A stretch of 64,000 nt of DNA from Marinobacter halodurans. Its GTDB lineage: Bacteria; Pseudomonadota; Gammaproteobacteria; Pseudomonadales; Oleiphilaceae. The stretch is taken from assembly GCF_004327985.1 (NCBI RefSeq), contig NZ_SJDL01000016.1, forward strand, positions 33,168 to 97,167, in the 5' to 3' direction. The translations under genes were made by a program, and so were the position numbers. Every line of letters starts with the position of its first letter. Positions within the stretch are counted from its first letter, which is position 1. This document shows positions 8,735-17,838 of the stretch, in pieces. The notes below the pieces were generated by a model, which saw only the letters and a program-made list of their open reading frames with translations, was not told the DNA's origin and searched no databases.

Positions 8735-9379
8735 CTAGATATACTCCCAAAGCCACTGCTCGACCTGTCGCTTGTCCTTGCGCGAGGTCAGGCGCTCGGT
8801 ATCCAGTGACATCGGCTGGATCTGTGGGCATTGTACATCGCTGCAGTCCAGGCTGAAGGTCCGTGCTGCACCGAACGGGTGGTCTTCCGGTCCGTAGATG
8901 GAGATGATGGTCAGCCGCAGTGACAGGAAGTCCACCTCCCGGTCCCGGGGTAAGCCGTCATCCACCTGGACACCGCCGGCAACCGCAGCCCGCTCGATCA
9001 ACTCCCGGAAACTCTTCACCTCGATACAGGCGCCACTGTGCAGCGGCCCCTGCCGCGTGCGTTCGCGGACGGGTTTGCGGTTCTCGTCATCGTCGAGGCT
9101 TTCGTCGGGATCGGTGGCGGTGGTGCAGAAGACCCCTTCCGACGTTTCCAGCTCGACCACCAGGCACTGGATGAAGATGGGCTCCTTGCTCATGTTGCAG
9201 ATCAGGCAGGGGGAACCCAGGTCGTCCTTGCCCACGCCCTTGTTGATCAGCAGGCGCGGCCGGGTATCCCGCCGGTAGGTTGTGTAGAGGAGCTGTGCGT
9301 AGAACAGCCAGATGGCCAGCGTACAGACGCTGGTGATGACCTGTAATACGCCGCTGTTTTGGTTGAGCCAGTCAATCAA
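8735..9379 (-). CDS. Hypothetical membrane-anchored protein
   Basis: About 214 residues from a TTG start at 9379 that follows a GGAGGG ribosome site; an in-frame extension to 9463 is possible but has no comparable RBS. One N-terminal transmembrane helix (LQVITSVCTLAIWLFYAQLL) is followed by a soluble domain of mixed strands that contains an acidic insertion (DPDESLDDDENRK). Orientation is probably N-out/C-in because positive residues (YRRDTRPR) follow the helix. I do not recognise the family and see no catalytic motif. No operon partner. Confidence 0.6.
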   Translation of the reverse strand: MIDWLNQNSGVLQVITSVCTLAIWLFYAQLLYTTYRRDTRPRLLINKGVGKDDLGSPCLICNMSKEPIFIQCLVVELETSEGVFCTTATDPDESLDDDENRKPVRERTRQGPLHSGACIEVKSFRELIERAAVAGGVQVDDGLPRDREVDFLSLRLTIISIYGPEDHPFGAARTFSLDCSDVQCPQIQPMSLDTERLTSRKDKRQVEQWLWEYI

Positions 9380-9536
9380 GGGCGCCCTCCCTGTGCTGTT
9401 GGTCTCCCTACCGGAGCCGTGTTCGAAAGGACCCAGCTTGGGCCTCCCGGCGATTGGCTTCAAGCCTGCCCCCGCTTGAAGGGCTTTCCCGGTTTATGAA
9501 TGGTAGTCTGTAGGGCTATTTAACGGGGACATCGAG

Positions 9537-10256
9537 ATGGGCGTACTCTTCGAAGAGATTGATAGCCAGCCGTCCGACATCGGCGAGATCACACTCCGGC
9601 GCCGGCGCATTCCGGCGCTGGGGGACCGCGATATCTACGAAGTGAAGCTGGGCGAGGAATTCCTCATGTCCAGCATGTTCGTGGACGCCGAAGTGGCGCT
9701 GGCGGACCTGGGCCTGGGCGCGCTGACGGGCGATGACTTCGCGGTTGTTGTGGGCGGTCTGGGGCTGGGTTATACCGCCGACGCCGCGCTGCGCGACGTG
9801 CGGGTGGGTGAACTGCTCGTGGTGGAAATGCTGGAACCGGTCATCCGCTGGCACCGGCAGGAAAAAGTCCCGCTGGGCGCCGTGTTCAACCGGGACGATC
9901 GCTGTCGCTTCGTGAACGGCAGCTTCTTTGACCTGGCCGTCGAGGGCGGGTTTGATCCGTCGCAACCCGGGCGCCAGTTCGACGCTATCCTGCTGGACAT
10001 CGACCATTCCCCGAGCGACTTTCTGGACGAGGGCAACGCCAGCTTCTACCAGCCGGACAGCCTGCGCCTGATGAGCCGGCAGCTCAAGCCGGGTGGTCTC
10101 TTCGCGGTCTGGTCCAACGAGCCGCCGGCGGAGGCCTTCATGGCGGATCTGGGGGCCGTCTTCACGGGTGTTGAGGCGAAGGTCGTCAGCTTCTTCAATC
10201 CGTTCCAGAACGGCGAATCGTCGAACACCGTCTACCTGGCCCGCAAGCCGGCCTGA
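9537..10256 (+). CDS. Spermidine synthase-like SAM-fold protein
   Basis: A 239-residue Rossmann-fold protein similar to the polyamine aminopropyltransferase family. VVVGGLGLGYTADAAL is the nucleotide-binding loop (GGxGxG), LLVVEMLEPVI the acidic strand end, and FDAILLDIDHSP the active-site region with aspartates. Compared with true spermidine synthases it lacks the N-terminal beta-hairpin tetramerisation domain of normal length, so the product may be a spermidine synthase-like methyltransferase. The ATG at 9537 follows GGGGAC with fair spacing. It stands alone. Confidence 0.7.
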   Translation: MGVLFEEIDSQPSDIGEITLRRRRIPALGDRDIYEVKLGEEFLMSSMFVDAEVALADLGLGALTGDDFAVVVGGLGLGYTADAALRDVRVGELLVVEMLEPVIRWHRQEKVPLGAVFNRDDRCRFVNGSFFDLAVEGGFDPSQPGRQFDAILLDIDHSPSDFLDEGNASFYQPDSLRLMSRQLKPGGLFAVWSNEPPAEAFMADLGAVFTGVEAKVVSFFNPFQNGESSNTVYLARKPA

Positions 10257-10265
10257 GTCGTCGGG

Positions 10266-10709
10266 TCAGCGCCAGCTCACCAGGCAGCCACCGCGCACCC
10301 TGTAGCGGCCGGTTTCCTTGCCGCGGCGCTCGTAGACCCACCACTGGCCCTCGTGGTGATCCGGATCCCCCAGCACGTAGCGCAACTGGTGCGCGCTCAT
10401 GCCGGCCTTGACCTGCCGCCGGGCCCGCCAGGTGCGTAACTGGGTCGACTGGACGTAGCCGAGATCACAGCCATCGGTCGATGGGCTGCGCTTGGCGTGA
10501 TGGGTAGGCTGCCAGACTTCGACGTCGGTGCCGATATCCAGCCGGCCACCGGTGGTGACCGGGTTGACCTCGACTTTTCTGGCTGAGTCGGAGCAGACCG
10601 AGTCGGAAAAGACCACCTGGCCGTTGGGACCCTGACATTGATAGATAGCGGCGGATACCGCCGGACAGGTGCCCATGCCTAACATGAGCACCAGAAGGGA
10701 CTTGCGCAT
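10266..10709 (-). CDS. DUF4124 domain protein with BamE/OmlA-like tail
   Basis: A 147-residue exported protein. Signal peptide MRKSLLVLMLGMGTCPAVSA is followed by a DUF4124 domain (IYQCQGPNGQVVFSDSVCS). The C-terminal part, VKAGMSAHQLRYVLGDPDHHEGQWWVY, has the pattern of the small SmpA/OmlA/BamE fold. The ATG at 10709 follows AGGAG by 8 nt; an upstream in-frame start lacks an RBS. A second protein with the same two-part design is encoded at 55938-56414. Function unknown, probably periplasmic. Confidence 0.75.
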   Translation of the reverse strand: MRKSLLVLMLGMGTCPAVSAAIYQCQGPNGQVVFSDSVCSDSARKVEVNPVTTGGRLDIGTDVEVWQPTHHAKRSPSTDGCDLGYVQSTQLRTWRARRQVKAGMSAHQLRYVLGDPDHHEGQWWVYERRGKETGRYRVRGGCLVSWR

Positions 10710-10790
10710 CCTGCATTCTCCTGCCCGATCCGTGGGCATTGGTTGTTCATTGAGCCCGCCAGCCTACCAGAAAGATCGATCCGCTGCCCG

Positions 10791-12845
10791 TCAGGCGGCG
10801 GGTTGATTGGCTGTGCCGCGCGGCAGGAGCAGGTCGAACACCACGCCGTCGGGATCGCTGACGTTGCGGGCGCTGATGTGGCCGCCATGGTAGTCGGTGA
10901 TCAGACGCACGATCTGTAAACCCTGCCCCAGGTGGCCATCCTGCTGGCCTTCCCGCAGCGACACGAAGGGGCTGAAGATTTCGCTGGTCAGGTGGGCCGG
11001 CAGCTGCGCTCCGGCATTGAAGACCTGCAGGTGCCAGACTGCGTCCCGGTCTTCCAGGCGCACCTCGATCAGACCGCCGGTTGGGGTGAAATCCCGGGCA
11101 TTGTCCACCAGCTTGTCCAGCAGTTGGACCAGGAGCTCGGGAGACCCGACAACCGGGCAGCCGGAGGTTGGCCCCTCGTAGCGAATCGTATGATCCGGAT
11201 CCAGGCTTTGGTACGCCGCCGTGGCCTGGGCAGCGACGTCGGCCAGGTCGAAGGTTTCCCGCTCGACCTGCTCGAAGCTCTTTTCCAGTCGCGCCGCTTC
11301 GCTCATGCCCTGGAGGATCTGGCTGAGGCGGTCGGTAGCCTGGTTGGCCCGGTCAATGTAAGGCGATCCGGCGATATCGGGGGTGTCGTGACGGAGGTTT
11401 TCCAGCGACGAGCGTACCACCGCCACCGGGGTTTTCAGCTCGTGGGACAGACGGCGGGCGAAACTCTCCAGATAGTCGGTGTAGCCGTGCAGGTTGTCGA
11501 TCAGCCGGCTGAACTGGCGGGACAGTTCCCCCAACTCGTCACCGGCGCGGCTTTCCGGAATCCGCTTGAGCAGCCGGCCCTCGGCGTCCACTGTGGCGGC
11601 CACGCTACGCTGCAACCGGGTAATCCGCCAGGACAACCAACTGGCATAACCCAGCAGCGTCAACACCAGCAGGCTCACGAACAGCACGCTGCGGACAATC
11701 ACACGGCCCAGCGTATCGCCGGACAGCGCCAGGATGTCCTTCAGCGATTGCTCGAGCACCAGTGTCACCGGCGCGCCGGACGGCGTCGTCAGGGTGCGCC
11801 GGTACACCAGGGCGGATTCCTCGTCACCATGACGCACCAGCCCCTGCTCGGGAATGGTGGTTACCGCGTAGCGGGGCGCGGCTTCCGGCAGCGGCGCCGG
11901 GTCGGGCTGGAAGCGACGCAGCAGCGCGCGCAGGCCATTGAGGGCGATCTGTTCGACGATCTGGCCCGGACCCAGGCTGTCGAAATCCGTGGTGTCCTCC
12001 TGCGACGGTCCCTGGCTGTCCACCAGTACCCAGCCCTTGTCGTGCAGCAACAGGGCCCGTTGGCCCGAGCCCAGCAGCGGCTGGATCTCCCCGCCCAGGA
12101 CGGTCAGTGGATAGAGCAGGTGCGGCAGGTGATGGCCGGCGTCGTAACCCATGTGGCCCAGCACGCGGTAGCCGTCGCTCAGGCTGGCGTCCGGGTGCCA
12201 GACTTCAAAACCGATCTCGCTGTCCAGGGTGGGCCGGGGCATGCACAACTCCACCTGGTAGCCCTGTGCCGTGGCCTGCCATACGCCGGTGACCCGGTAG
12301 TCCCCCGGGCCACCCTGGGGCGCCGCACCCACCACCGGGCCGGGGGCCGGCGTGCGGATTTCCCGGGTGATGGTGTGGCCGTCGTCGTTCAGGTAGAGGC
12401 GCAGGTGGGCATGGGGCGCCTCGGGATCGCCGGGGTTGAAATAGCGGCCCGGCGCCTGACGCACGCGGATCAGCAGGTACAGGGACTGGTCATCCACAGC
12501 CGCGCGCCATTGCACCGGGTCCTGCGCCGAGATCGGGCTGGCGTAGGCGGAATCCGTGTCCTCGTCCCAGCTGGGCCAGTCGTCGCCGTAACCGTCGATG
12601 AACAGGGCGCGGCTCAGGGGTTGGGCGTACAGCAGCCGCTGGTCCGGGGCGGGCAGGGCGTTGAGGCTGGCGCGGTCGTTCTCGATCAGGTGTTGCAGCC
12701 GGGCCGACTGCCGGGCCAGTTGCTCGGTGGCCTGGGCGCGCAGGGCCGAGTCCAGCTCCAGCACGAACTGCAGGCCCGCCCAGGGGATCAACAGCACCAG
12801 CAGGCAGGCGATCAGCAGCTGGCGCTTGAGGGTCAGGCGGACCAT
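10791..12845 (-). CDS. pdsS: Dedicated sortase system histidine kinase
   Basis: A 684-residue sensor kinase matching the kinase of the proteobacterial dedicated sortase system. TM1 is residues about 8-28, followed by a very long periplasmic sensor region (about 30-390) with features of a carbohydrate-binding-like or DOMON-like fold, TM2 about 392-412, HAMP-like linker, then the dimerisation helix with SHELKTP (phospho-accepting H468) and an HATPase_c domain (DKLVDNARDFTP N-box, LGQGLQIV G-box). It is second in a minus-strand operon, 6 nt downstream of the response regulator. It should phosphorylate that regulator and control the adjacent sortase and its substrate. Confidence 0.9.
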   Translation of the reverse strand: MVRLTLKRQLLIACLLVLLIPWAGLQFVLELDSALRAQATEQLARQSARLQHLIENDRASLNALPAPDQRLLYAQPLSRALFIDGYGDDWPSWDEDTDSAYASPISAQDPVQWRAAVDDQSLYLLIRVRQAPGRYFNPGDPEAPHAHLRLYLNDDGHTITREIRTPAPGPVVGAAPQGGPGDYRVTGVWQATAQGYQVELCMPRPTLDSEIGFEVWHPDASLSDGYRVLGHMGYDAGHHLPHLLYPLTVLGGEIQPLLGSGQRALLLHDKGWVLVDSQGPSQEDTTDFDSLGPGQIVEQIALNGLRALLRRFQPDPAPLPEAAPRYAVTTIPEQGLVRHGDEESALVYRRTLTTPSGAPVTLVLEQSLKDILALSGDTLGRVIVRSVLFVSLLVLTLLGYASWLSWRITRLQRSVAATVDAEGRLLKRIPESRAGDELGELSRQFSRLIDNLHGYTDYLESFARRLSHELKTPVAVVRSSLENLRHDTPDIAGSPYIDRANQATDRLSQILQGMSEAARLEKSFEQVERETFDLADVAAQATAAYQSLDPDHTIRYEGPTSGCPVVGSPELLVQLLDKLVDNARDFTPTGGLIEVRLEDRDAVWHLQVFNAGAQLPAHLTSEIFSPFVSLREGQQDGHLGQGLQIVRLITDYHGGHISARNVSDPDGVVFDLLLPRGTANQPAA

Positions 12846-12851
12846 GCCGGC

Positions 12852-13553
12852 TCAGGATTCATGGGCGTTCCAGCGGTAACCGAAGCCGTAGGCCGTCTGC
12901 ACGGCATCGAAGTCCGGATCGGTCTGCTGGAACTTGCGCCGGATGCGTTTGATGTGGGAGGTCACCGTGTTGTCGTCGAGGACGGTGTTGGCCGCCTCCA
13001 TCAACTGGGTGCGGCTGCGGACATGGCCCGGATGCTGGACCAGCGAGTGCAGCATCCAGAATTCGGTCACCGTCAGTTCCACCGGCTGACCGTTCCACTC
13101 GGCGGTCATGCGGTCGACGTTCAGTTCCAGCCGGCCCCGCCGGAGCATCTCGTCGGCCTGCTGGCTGCTCTGGGCCCAGGCGTCGGCCCGCCTCAGCAGG
13201 GCAGCGATGCGGGCGAACAGGTGGTCCAGGCTCATGTCCTTGGTGACATAGTCGTCCGCACCCAGGCGCAGGCCGGCGACCGAATCCGCATCGCTGTCAC
13301 GGGCGGTCAGGAAAATGATGGGCAGCAGCGCCGAACGCTGGCGCAGGGCCTGACACAGGTCGAAACCGCCCTCGATTTCCTCGCCCAGGCCCACATCGAT
13401 AATGGCCAGGTCGGGCAGGGGCCCTTTCAGGCCCTCCAGGGCCGCCGGGCGACTGGCGTAGACCGTCACCTCGTAACCCCGGCGCTGCAGGGCGTCCCGG
13501 TAATTCTCCCGGATCGCGGGTTCATCCTCCACAAGCACGATATGGCGTTTCAT
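12852..13553 (-). CDS. pdsR: Dedicated sortase system response regulator
   Basis: A 233-residue OmpR/PhoB-type regulator. The receiver domain has the acidic pocket VEDEP, phospho-acceptor D53 in IIDVGLG, T/S in LTARDS and the conserved lysine in DDYVTKDMS. The C-terminal winged helix (about 135-230) includes the recognition segment HIKRIRRKFQ. It is the first gene of the two-component operon and is divergent from the sortase substrate gene, so it probably binds the 186-nt region between them. The sequence after D53 (GLGEEIEGG) is longer than in usual receivers, a feature I associate with this dedicated subfamily. Confidence 0.9.
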   Translation of the reverse strand: MKRHIVLVEDEPAIRENYRDALQRRGYEVTVYASRPAALEGLKGPLPDLAIIDVGLGEEIEGGFDLCQALRQRSALLPIIFLTARDSDADSVAGLRLGADDYVTKDMSLDHLFARIAALLRRADAWAQSSQQADEMLRRGRLELNVDRMTAEWNGQPVELTVTEFWMLHSLVQHPGHVRSRTQLMEAANTVLDDNTVTSHIKRIRRKFQQTDPDFDAVQTAYGFGYRWNAHES

Positions 13554-13739
13554 AACTCCGGCTCACTGCTCCCTGAATACTGACGGGTATTTAAACACGC
13601 CCGCGCGCCCTCGCAAGCATTGACGGTCCATTTGCCACAATTGATCACGATTGGCCCGCATTCCGGCGATTTTCCGCCACGGCTTTGCCTTTCCCGGACG
13701 ATTTACTGGTCCCAAACCGACCCGGAAAGAGGACGAGCT

Positions 13740-15851
13740 GTGCACAATCCGTCATTGCCGCGAACCCGTGGCCTGTCATCGCCGAAAATCGCCCGCCCAC
13801 GACTGTTGCGTTTCATGGAAGGCATCAGCCTGTGGCTGGCGGTGGCGCTGTTTTTTGTCCTGCAATCGGCGGCGGCGCGGGCCAGCGAGGCGCCCGGTAC
13901 CGGTGAGCTGCGACTGGTCACGCCCTCGGGGCAAATCGAAACGGCCCTGGCGCTGAACACCGATTACCGCGTCAATGTCAGCGCCCTGCTGGCCGATACC
14001 CGCCTGAAGCAGACTTTTCGCAACACCAGCGACGACTGGCGCGAAGGCACCTACGTCTTCCCGCTGCCGGAGAAGGCCAGCGTCTACGCCATGCGCCTGC
14101 ACATCGGCGAGCGGGTGATCGTGGGCGAGATCGAGACCCGGGAGGACGCCCGCAAGACCTATGAGAAAGCCAAATCCGAGGGCAAGCAGGCCGCCCAGGT
14201 CGAGCAGCAGCGGCCCAACCTGTTCACCACGCGCGTGGCCAATATCCCGCCCGGTGAGACGGTCACCGTCGAGTTGCGCTACCAGCAGCGGGTGACCTAC
14301 CGGGATGGCGAATTCAGCCTGCGCCTGCCCACCACCCTGACGCCGCGCTACATGCCTGGCGCGCCAATGGTGGACGAACCGAAGCCGGTCGCCTGGCAAC
14401 AGGGTTGGGCCGTGCCCACCACGGAGGTGCCGGATGCCGGCGCCATCAGCCCCTACACCGTCAATCCCGGTGATGTCCCGGCGGGCAGCCACCGCGCCCA
14501 GGTGCACCTGATCCTGAACGCCGGGTTGCCCATCGAGCAGGTGGTCAGCCCCAGTCATGCGCTGGACTCCGTCTGGCGGGGCTCGCAGGTGGACGTCAGT
14601 CCCAAGGGCGACGGCGTTGCCATGGACCGGGACGTTGTCGTGCGCTGGCGGCCGAAGCGGGAGCAGACGCCTTCCGCCGCCGTCTTCCATGAACGCTTCG
14701 ACGGCGAAGACTACCTGCTGGCGATGGTCGTGCCCGGTCTCAACGGCGGGCAGTCGCTGTCACGGGAGCTGATCTTCGTGGTGGACACCTCGGGATCCAT
14801 GGCGGGCGAGTCCATCCGCCAGGCACGTGAAGCCCTGATGGCCGGCCTGGATACGCTGAAACCGGGGGATCGATTCAACATCATCCAGTTCAACAGCACC
14901 ACCTCCGCCCTGTTCAACGGCGCTCGCGAGGTCAGTGCGGACTCACTGCGGGCCGCGCGCCAGTATGCGGCCAACCTGTCCGCCGACGGCGGTACCGAAA
15001 TGGCTCCGGCCCTGGATCTGGCCTTGCGCCACCAGGGGCCTGACGGGGAATCGTCCGGCCCACAGGTCCGCCAGGTGCTGTTCATGACCGACGGCGCGGT
15101 GGGCAACGAGCAGGCCCTGTTCCAGCAGATCCACGACCAGCTCGGGAACTCCCGCCTGTTCACCGTTGGCATCGGCTCGGCGCCCAACATGCACTTCATG
15201 CGCGAAGCGGCCCGGTTCGGGCGGGGCACCTTCACCGCCGTGGGCAGCAGCGCCGAGATGGGCGGTCAGTTGGGGCGTCTGCTCGATCGCATGGCAGCGC
15301 CGGTCCTGGGAAACATCACGGCGTCCTGGCCGGGCCAGCCGACGGCCTTTCCCAAACGGCCGGGCGACCTGTTCATGGGTGAGCCGCTGGTGCTGGTGGC
15401 TCGCGGCCAGGCCGCAACAGGCGAGCTGAAACTGTCCGGAGAACTGCCGGACGGTACGGCCTGGCAACGATCGCTGTCGCTGGATTCGGCGGCGCCCGGT
15501 CAGGGCCTGCATCGCTATTGGGCCCGTCAGCAGATCGACCAGATCAGCGACCAGCGCATCTACGGCACCCCGGAGGCGGATATCCGCGCGCAAGTCACGC
15601 CGCTGGCGCTCGCCCACGGTCTGGTGACGCCCTACACCAGCTTCGTGGCTGTGGACCAGACGCCGGTTCGCACGCAGGAGGATAAATTGAAAGCCGAGTC
15701 CGTCCCCACCCTGCTGCCCGCGGGCAGTACTCCGGGCATGCTGCGTTACCCGCAGACCGCCACTCCGTCGTCCCTGCTGATCCTGATCGGCCTGGCGGGC
15801 CTGATGCCGGCCTTCGGCGTGTTCCTGGCCCGGCGGAGGGTGTTCGGATGA
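13740..15851 (+). CDS. Marine proteobacterial sortase target protein (VIT + VWA)
   Basis: About 703 residues from a GTG at 13740, chosen because AGAGGA lies 6 nt upstream; the frame stays open to 13620 but without RBS. After a basic N-terminal stretch comes a signal/TM segment (LWLAVALFFVLQSAAARA), a VIT (inter-alpha-trypsin inhibitor N-terminal) domain, and a von Willebrand A domain whose MIDAS motif is DTSGS with supporting T and D residues (GGTEMAP, MTDGAVGN). The C terminus is a cell-wall-sorting-like signal: YPQTA at 670-674, a hydrophobic helix and the tail ARRRVFG. It overlaps the sortase gene by 4 nt (ATGA) and is therefore its obvious substrate. Confidence 0.9.
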   Translation: MHNPSLPRTRGLSSPKIARPRLLRFMEGISLWLAVALFFVLQSAAARASEAPGTGELRLVTPSGQIETALALNTDYRVNVSALLADTRLKQTFRNTSDDWREGTYVFPLPEKASVYAMRLHIGERVIVGEIETREDARKTYEKAKSEGKQAAQVEQQRPNLFTTRVANIPPGETVTVELRYQQRVTYRDGEFSLRLPTTLTPRYMPGAPMVDEPKPVAWQQGWAVPTTEVPDAGAISPYTVNPGDVPAGSHRAQVHLILNAGLPIEQVVSPSHALDSVWRGSQVDVSPKGDGVAMDRDVVVRWRPKREQTPSAAVFHERFDGEDYLLAMVVPGLNGGQSLSRELIFVVDTSGSMAGESIRQAREALMAGLDTLKPGDRFNIIQFNSTTSALFNGAREVSADSLRAARQYAANLSADGGTEMAPALDLALRHQGPDGESSGPQVRQVLFMTDGAVGNEQALFQQIHDQLGNSRLFTVGIGSAPNMHFMREAARFGRGTFTAVGSSAEMGGQLGRLLDRMAAPVLGNITASWPGQPTAFPKRPGDLFMGEPLVLVARGQAATGELKLSGELPDGTAWQRSLSLDSAAPGQGLHRYWARQQIDQISDQRIYGTPEADIRAQVTPLALAHGLVTPYTSFVAVDQTPVRTQEDKLKAESVPTLLPAGSTPGMLRYPQTATPSSLLILIGLAGLMPAFGVFLARRRVFG

Positions 15852-16507
15852 TGCGACTGCTGATGACCCTGACGGTTGCCGCCGCCATCACCCTGGTGGC
15901 GGGCCTCTGGATTCCGCTGAAAGCCCAGCTGGCCCAGCAACTGCTCAACATGGCCTGGGCCCAGAGCCAGGCCGAGCAGGCCCGGACCCGCCCCTGGCCG
16001 TGGGCCGACACCTGGCCGGTGGGACGTCTGCGTCTGCCGGAGGACAACGAACCGCTGGTGGTCCTGGCCGGCACCAGCGGCGAGAGCCTGGCCTTCGGGC
16101 CGGGCCATGTTACGGCCTCGGCGCTGCCGGGCCAGCCCGGCACGGTGATCCTGGCGGGCCACCGCGATACCCATTTCAGCGTCCTCCAGGAAATCCGGGT
16201 GGGGGACCGGTTGGCCCTGCAGGGACTCGACGGGGACTGGCGCCGGTACCGGGTGGTGAATGAACGGGTGGTGGATTCCAGGCAGTCGCGCCTGGATTTC
16301 CGGCCGGATGGCACCAACCGCCTGATTCTGGTGACCTGTTACCCGTTCGATGCCCTGGATCCTCACGGGCCGCTGCGCTACGTGATCGAAGCTGAGGATC
16401 TGGCCGGGCTGGAAACAGACGGGCACGTCGCCGTTCGACCCATTCGGAAGCCGGCGAAAATCCCGTCCGGAAGTGATCTATTGACCTCTGCCAGCGTAGG
16501 ATTTTGA
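15848..16507 (+). CDS. Class GN sortase
   Basis: A 219-residue sortase transpeptidase of the Gram-negative class. N-terminal signal-anchor helix (about residues 5-22), then the catalytic beta-barrel with H105 (AGHRDTHF), C164 (LVTCYPF) and R177 (GPLRYV). It should cleave the YPQTA signal of the upstream VIT/VWA protein and transfer it to an unknown acceptor in the periplasm or outer surface. Translationally coupled to its substrate by a 4-nt overlap. Tail residues 185-219 are poorly conserved and probably disordered. Confidence 0.92.
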   Translation: MMRLLMTLTVAAAITLVAGLWIPLKAQLAQQLLNMAWAQSQAEQARTRPWPWADTWPVGRLRLPEDNEPLVVLAGTSGESLAFGPGHVTASALPGQPGTVILAGHRDTHFSVLQEIRVGDRLALQGLDGDWRRYRVVNERVVDSRQSRLDFRPDGTNRLILVTCYPFDALDPHGPLRYVIEAEDLAGLETDGHVAVRPIRKPAKIPSGSDLLTSASVGF

Positions 16508-16590
16508 CACTGTTTGACAAAAATGGGATTCCGGCTCACATTGGATTCAGTCTGATGAGCCAGTCGGAGGCTCCCAAAGGAGACAGGGTC

Positions 16591-16881
16591 ATGTTCCTGC
16601 AGAAACGGCAAGGAGAGCACGGGCCATTGCCGCCCCGGTCGAGCCGCTATTTTGCGGTCGGGCGGCGCTGGTATTTCACCACGCGGGAAAAAACCACGCT
16701 GGGACCGTTCGAGTCTTTCGAGCAGGCGGAACAGTCGGCCAGGGCCTACATAGAGGATGTGGATGCCCACCGCCGCGGCGCCGCCGTCGACTACAGCTAC
16801 GGCGTGGTCCTGCACGACTATGAGACGTGCACCGCAGCGCACTGCCAGCAGTGCCGGGAGATGGCCCGCCTCCTGTCCTGA
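16591..16881 (+). CDS. DUF6316 family protein
   Basis: A 96-residue soluble protein whose core RYFAVGRRWYFTTREKTTLG plus the following helix (FESFEQAEQSARAYIED) matches DUF6316, a small family of marine gammaproteobacteria. Four cysteines near the C terminus (CTAAHCQQC plus the preceding context) could bind a metal. I chose the ATG at 16591, which follows AAAGGAG by about 8 nt; the frame extends upstream to 16504 without a better start. Function unknown. Confidence 0.72.
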   Translation: MFLQKRQGEHGPLPPRSSRYFAVGRRWYFTTREKTTLGPFESFEQAEQSARAYIEDVDAHRRGAAVDYSYGVVLHDYETCTAAHCQQCREMARLLS

Positions 16882-16988
16882 CGGGCCCGCAGGGCCGGGG
16901 AAGTGTTCCCATCGGCAATCCGGATCGATATCCTATGCGACCCGGCGTACAGGTGTGCGCCGTCCGGTAAGCTGTGGAGTCTGTCCCG

Positions 16989-17705
16989 ATGCGTTTTCTC
17001 CGAGCACTGCTGGCCTGGCTGTCGGTGCCTGTTCTCTGCCTGCTGGGGTTGATCCTGTGCCTGGCACGGCCGTTCAATCCTGATAACACCCGTATCCTGG
17101 GCTGGGCCGTTGCCCGCACCGGTCGCTGCCTGCTGGGTCTGGCACGGCCGCTGGAGGGCTACGAAAACATGCCCCTGGACCGGCCCACGGTGATCATCGC
17201 CAATCACCAGCACAACGATGACCTGTTCCTGATGGGCGACCTGCTGCCACCGCGCACCGTCGCTATCGGCAAGGCGTCGCTGCGCTGGATTCCCTTCTTC
17301 GGGCAGGTGTTCTGGCTGGGCGGCAACATCCTGATCGACCGCAAGCGCTCCAGCCGTGCCGTGGCCGTCATCCAGACGACGGCCGGGGCCATGACCCGGG
17401 AGCGCAAGAGCCTGTGGATCTTCCCGGAAGGCACCCGGAGTCACGGCGAGCACCTTCAGCCGTTCAAGAAAGGTGCCTTTCACGCGGCCATCGCCGCCAA
17501 GGCACCCATCACCATGGTGTGTGCCGAGGCCTATCGCCCGGAAACCCGGGGGCTGCTCGGCCGGCGTCGCCCGGTGCGGCTGCGGGTGTTGCCGCCGGTG
17601 GAGACCCATGACCTCTGTTCCGGTGACATTGCCGAGCTGATGGCCCGCTGCCATCACGAGATGAGCCAGGCCATCCACGAGATGGGAACTGAGACGTCAG
17701 CCTAG
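16989..17705 (+). CDS. plsC: 1-acyl-sn-glycerol-3-phosphate acyltransferase (PlsC-like)
   Basis: A 238-residue membrane-bound acyltransferase. An N-terminal hydrophobic helix (LLAWLSVPVLCLLGLILCLA) precedes the catalytic HX4D motif NHQHNDD and the phosphate-binding motif FPEGTRS; a further motif, KAPITMVCAEA, follows. It should acylate lysophosphatidic acid to phosphatidic acid at the inner membrane. The start is uncertain between GTG at 16974 and ATG at 16989; the latter gives the usual hydrophobic N terminus. Other paralogues may exist elsewhere, so the symbol names the activity rather than proven orthology. Confidence 0.85.
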   Translation: MRFLRALLAWLSVPVLCLLGLILCLARPFNPDNTRILGWAVARTGRCLLGLARPLEGYENMPLDRPTVIIANHQHNDDLFLMGDLLPPRTVAIGKASLRWIPFFGQVFWLGGNILIDRKRSSRAVAVIQTTAGAMTRERKSLWIFPEGTRSHGEHLQPFKKGAFHAAIAAKAPITMVCAEAYRPETRGLLGRRRPVRLRVLPPVETHDLCSGDIAELMARCHHEMSQAIHEMGTETSA

Positions 17706-17838
17706 GGTCTTTTCCAGAACCGTGACTGCTTGACTTCCCAGCTATTTTCCTTCGGTATGTGGGGGATTGCCGCATGGGGCGGCAAGGCGCCGCCGGGGCA
17801 TCGAACCCGGCCGCAGAGTGGCAAAAGGGAGTGATGCG

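Noticed and set aside
10932..13583. 883-codon open frame on the plus strand
   Set aside because: It lies antisense to the kinase and regulator genes, has Gln/His/Arg-rich shadow composition and no RBS; it results from high GC content.
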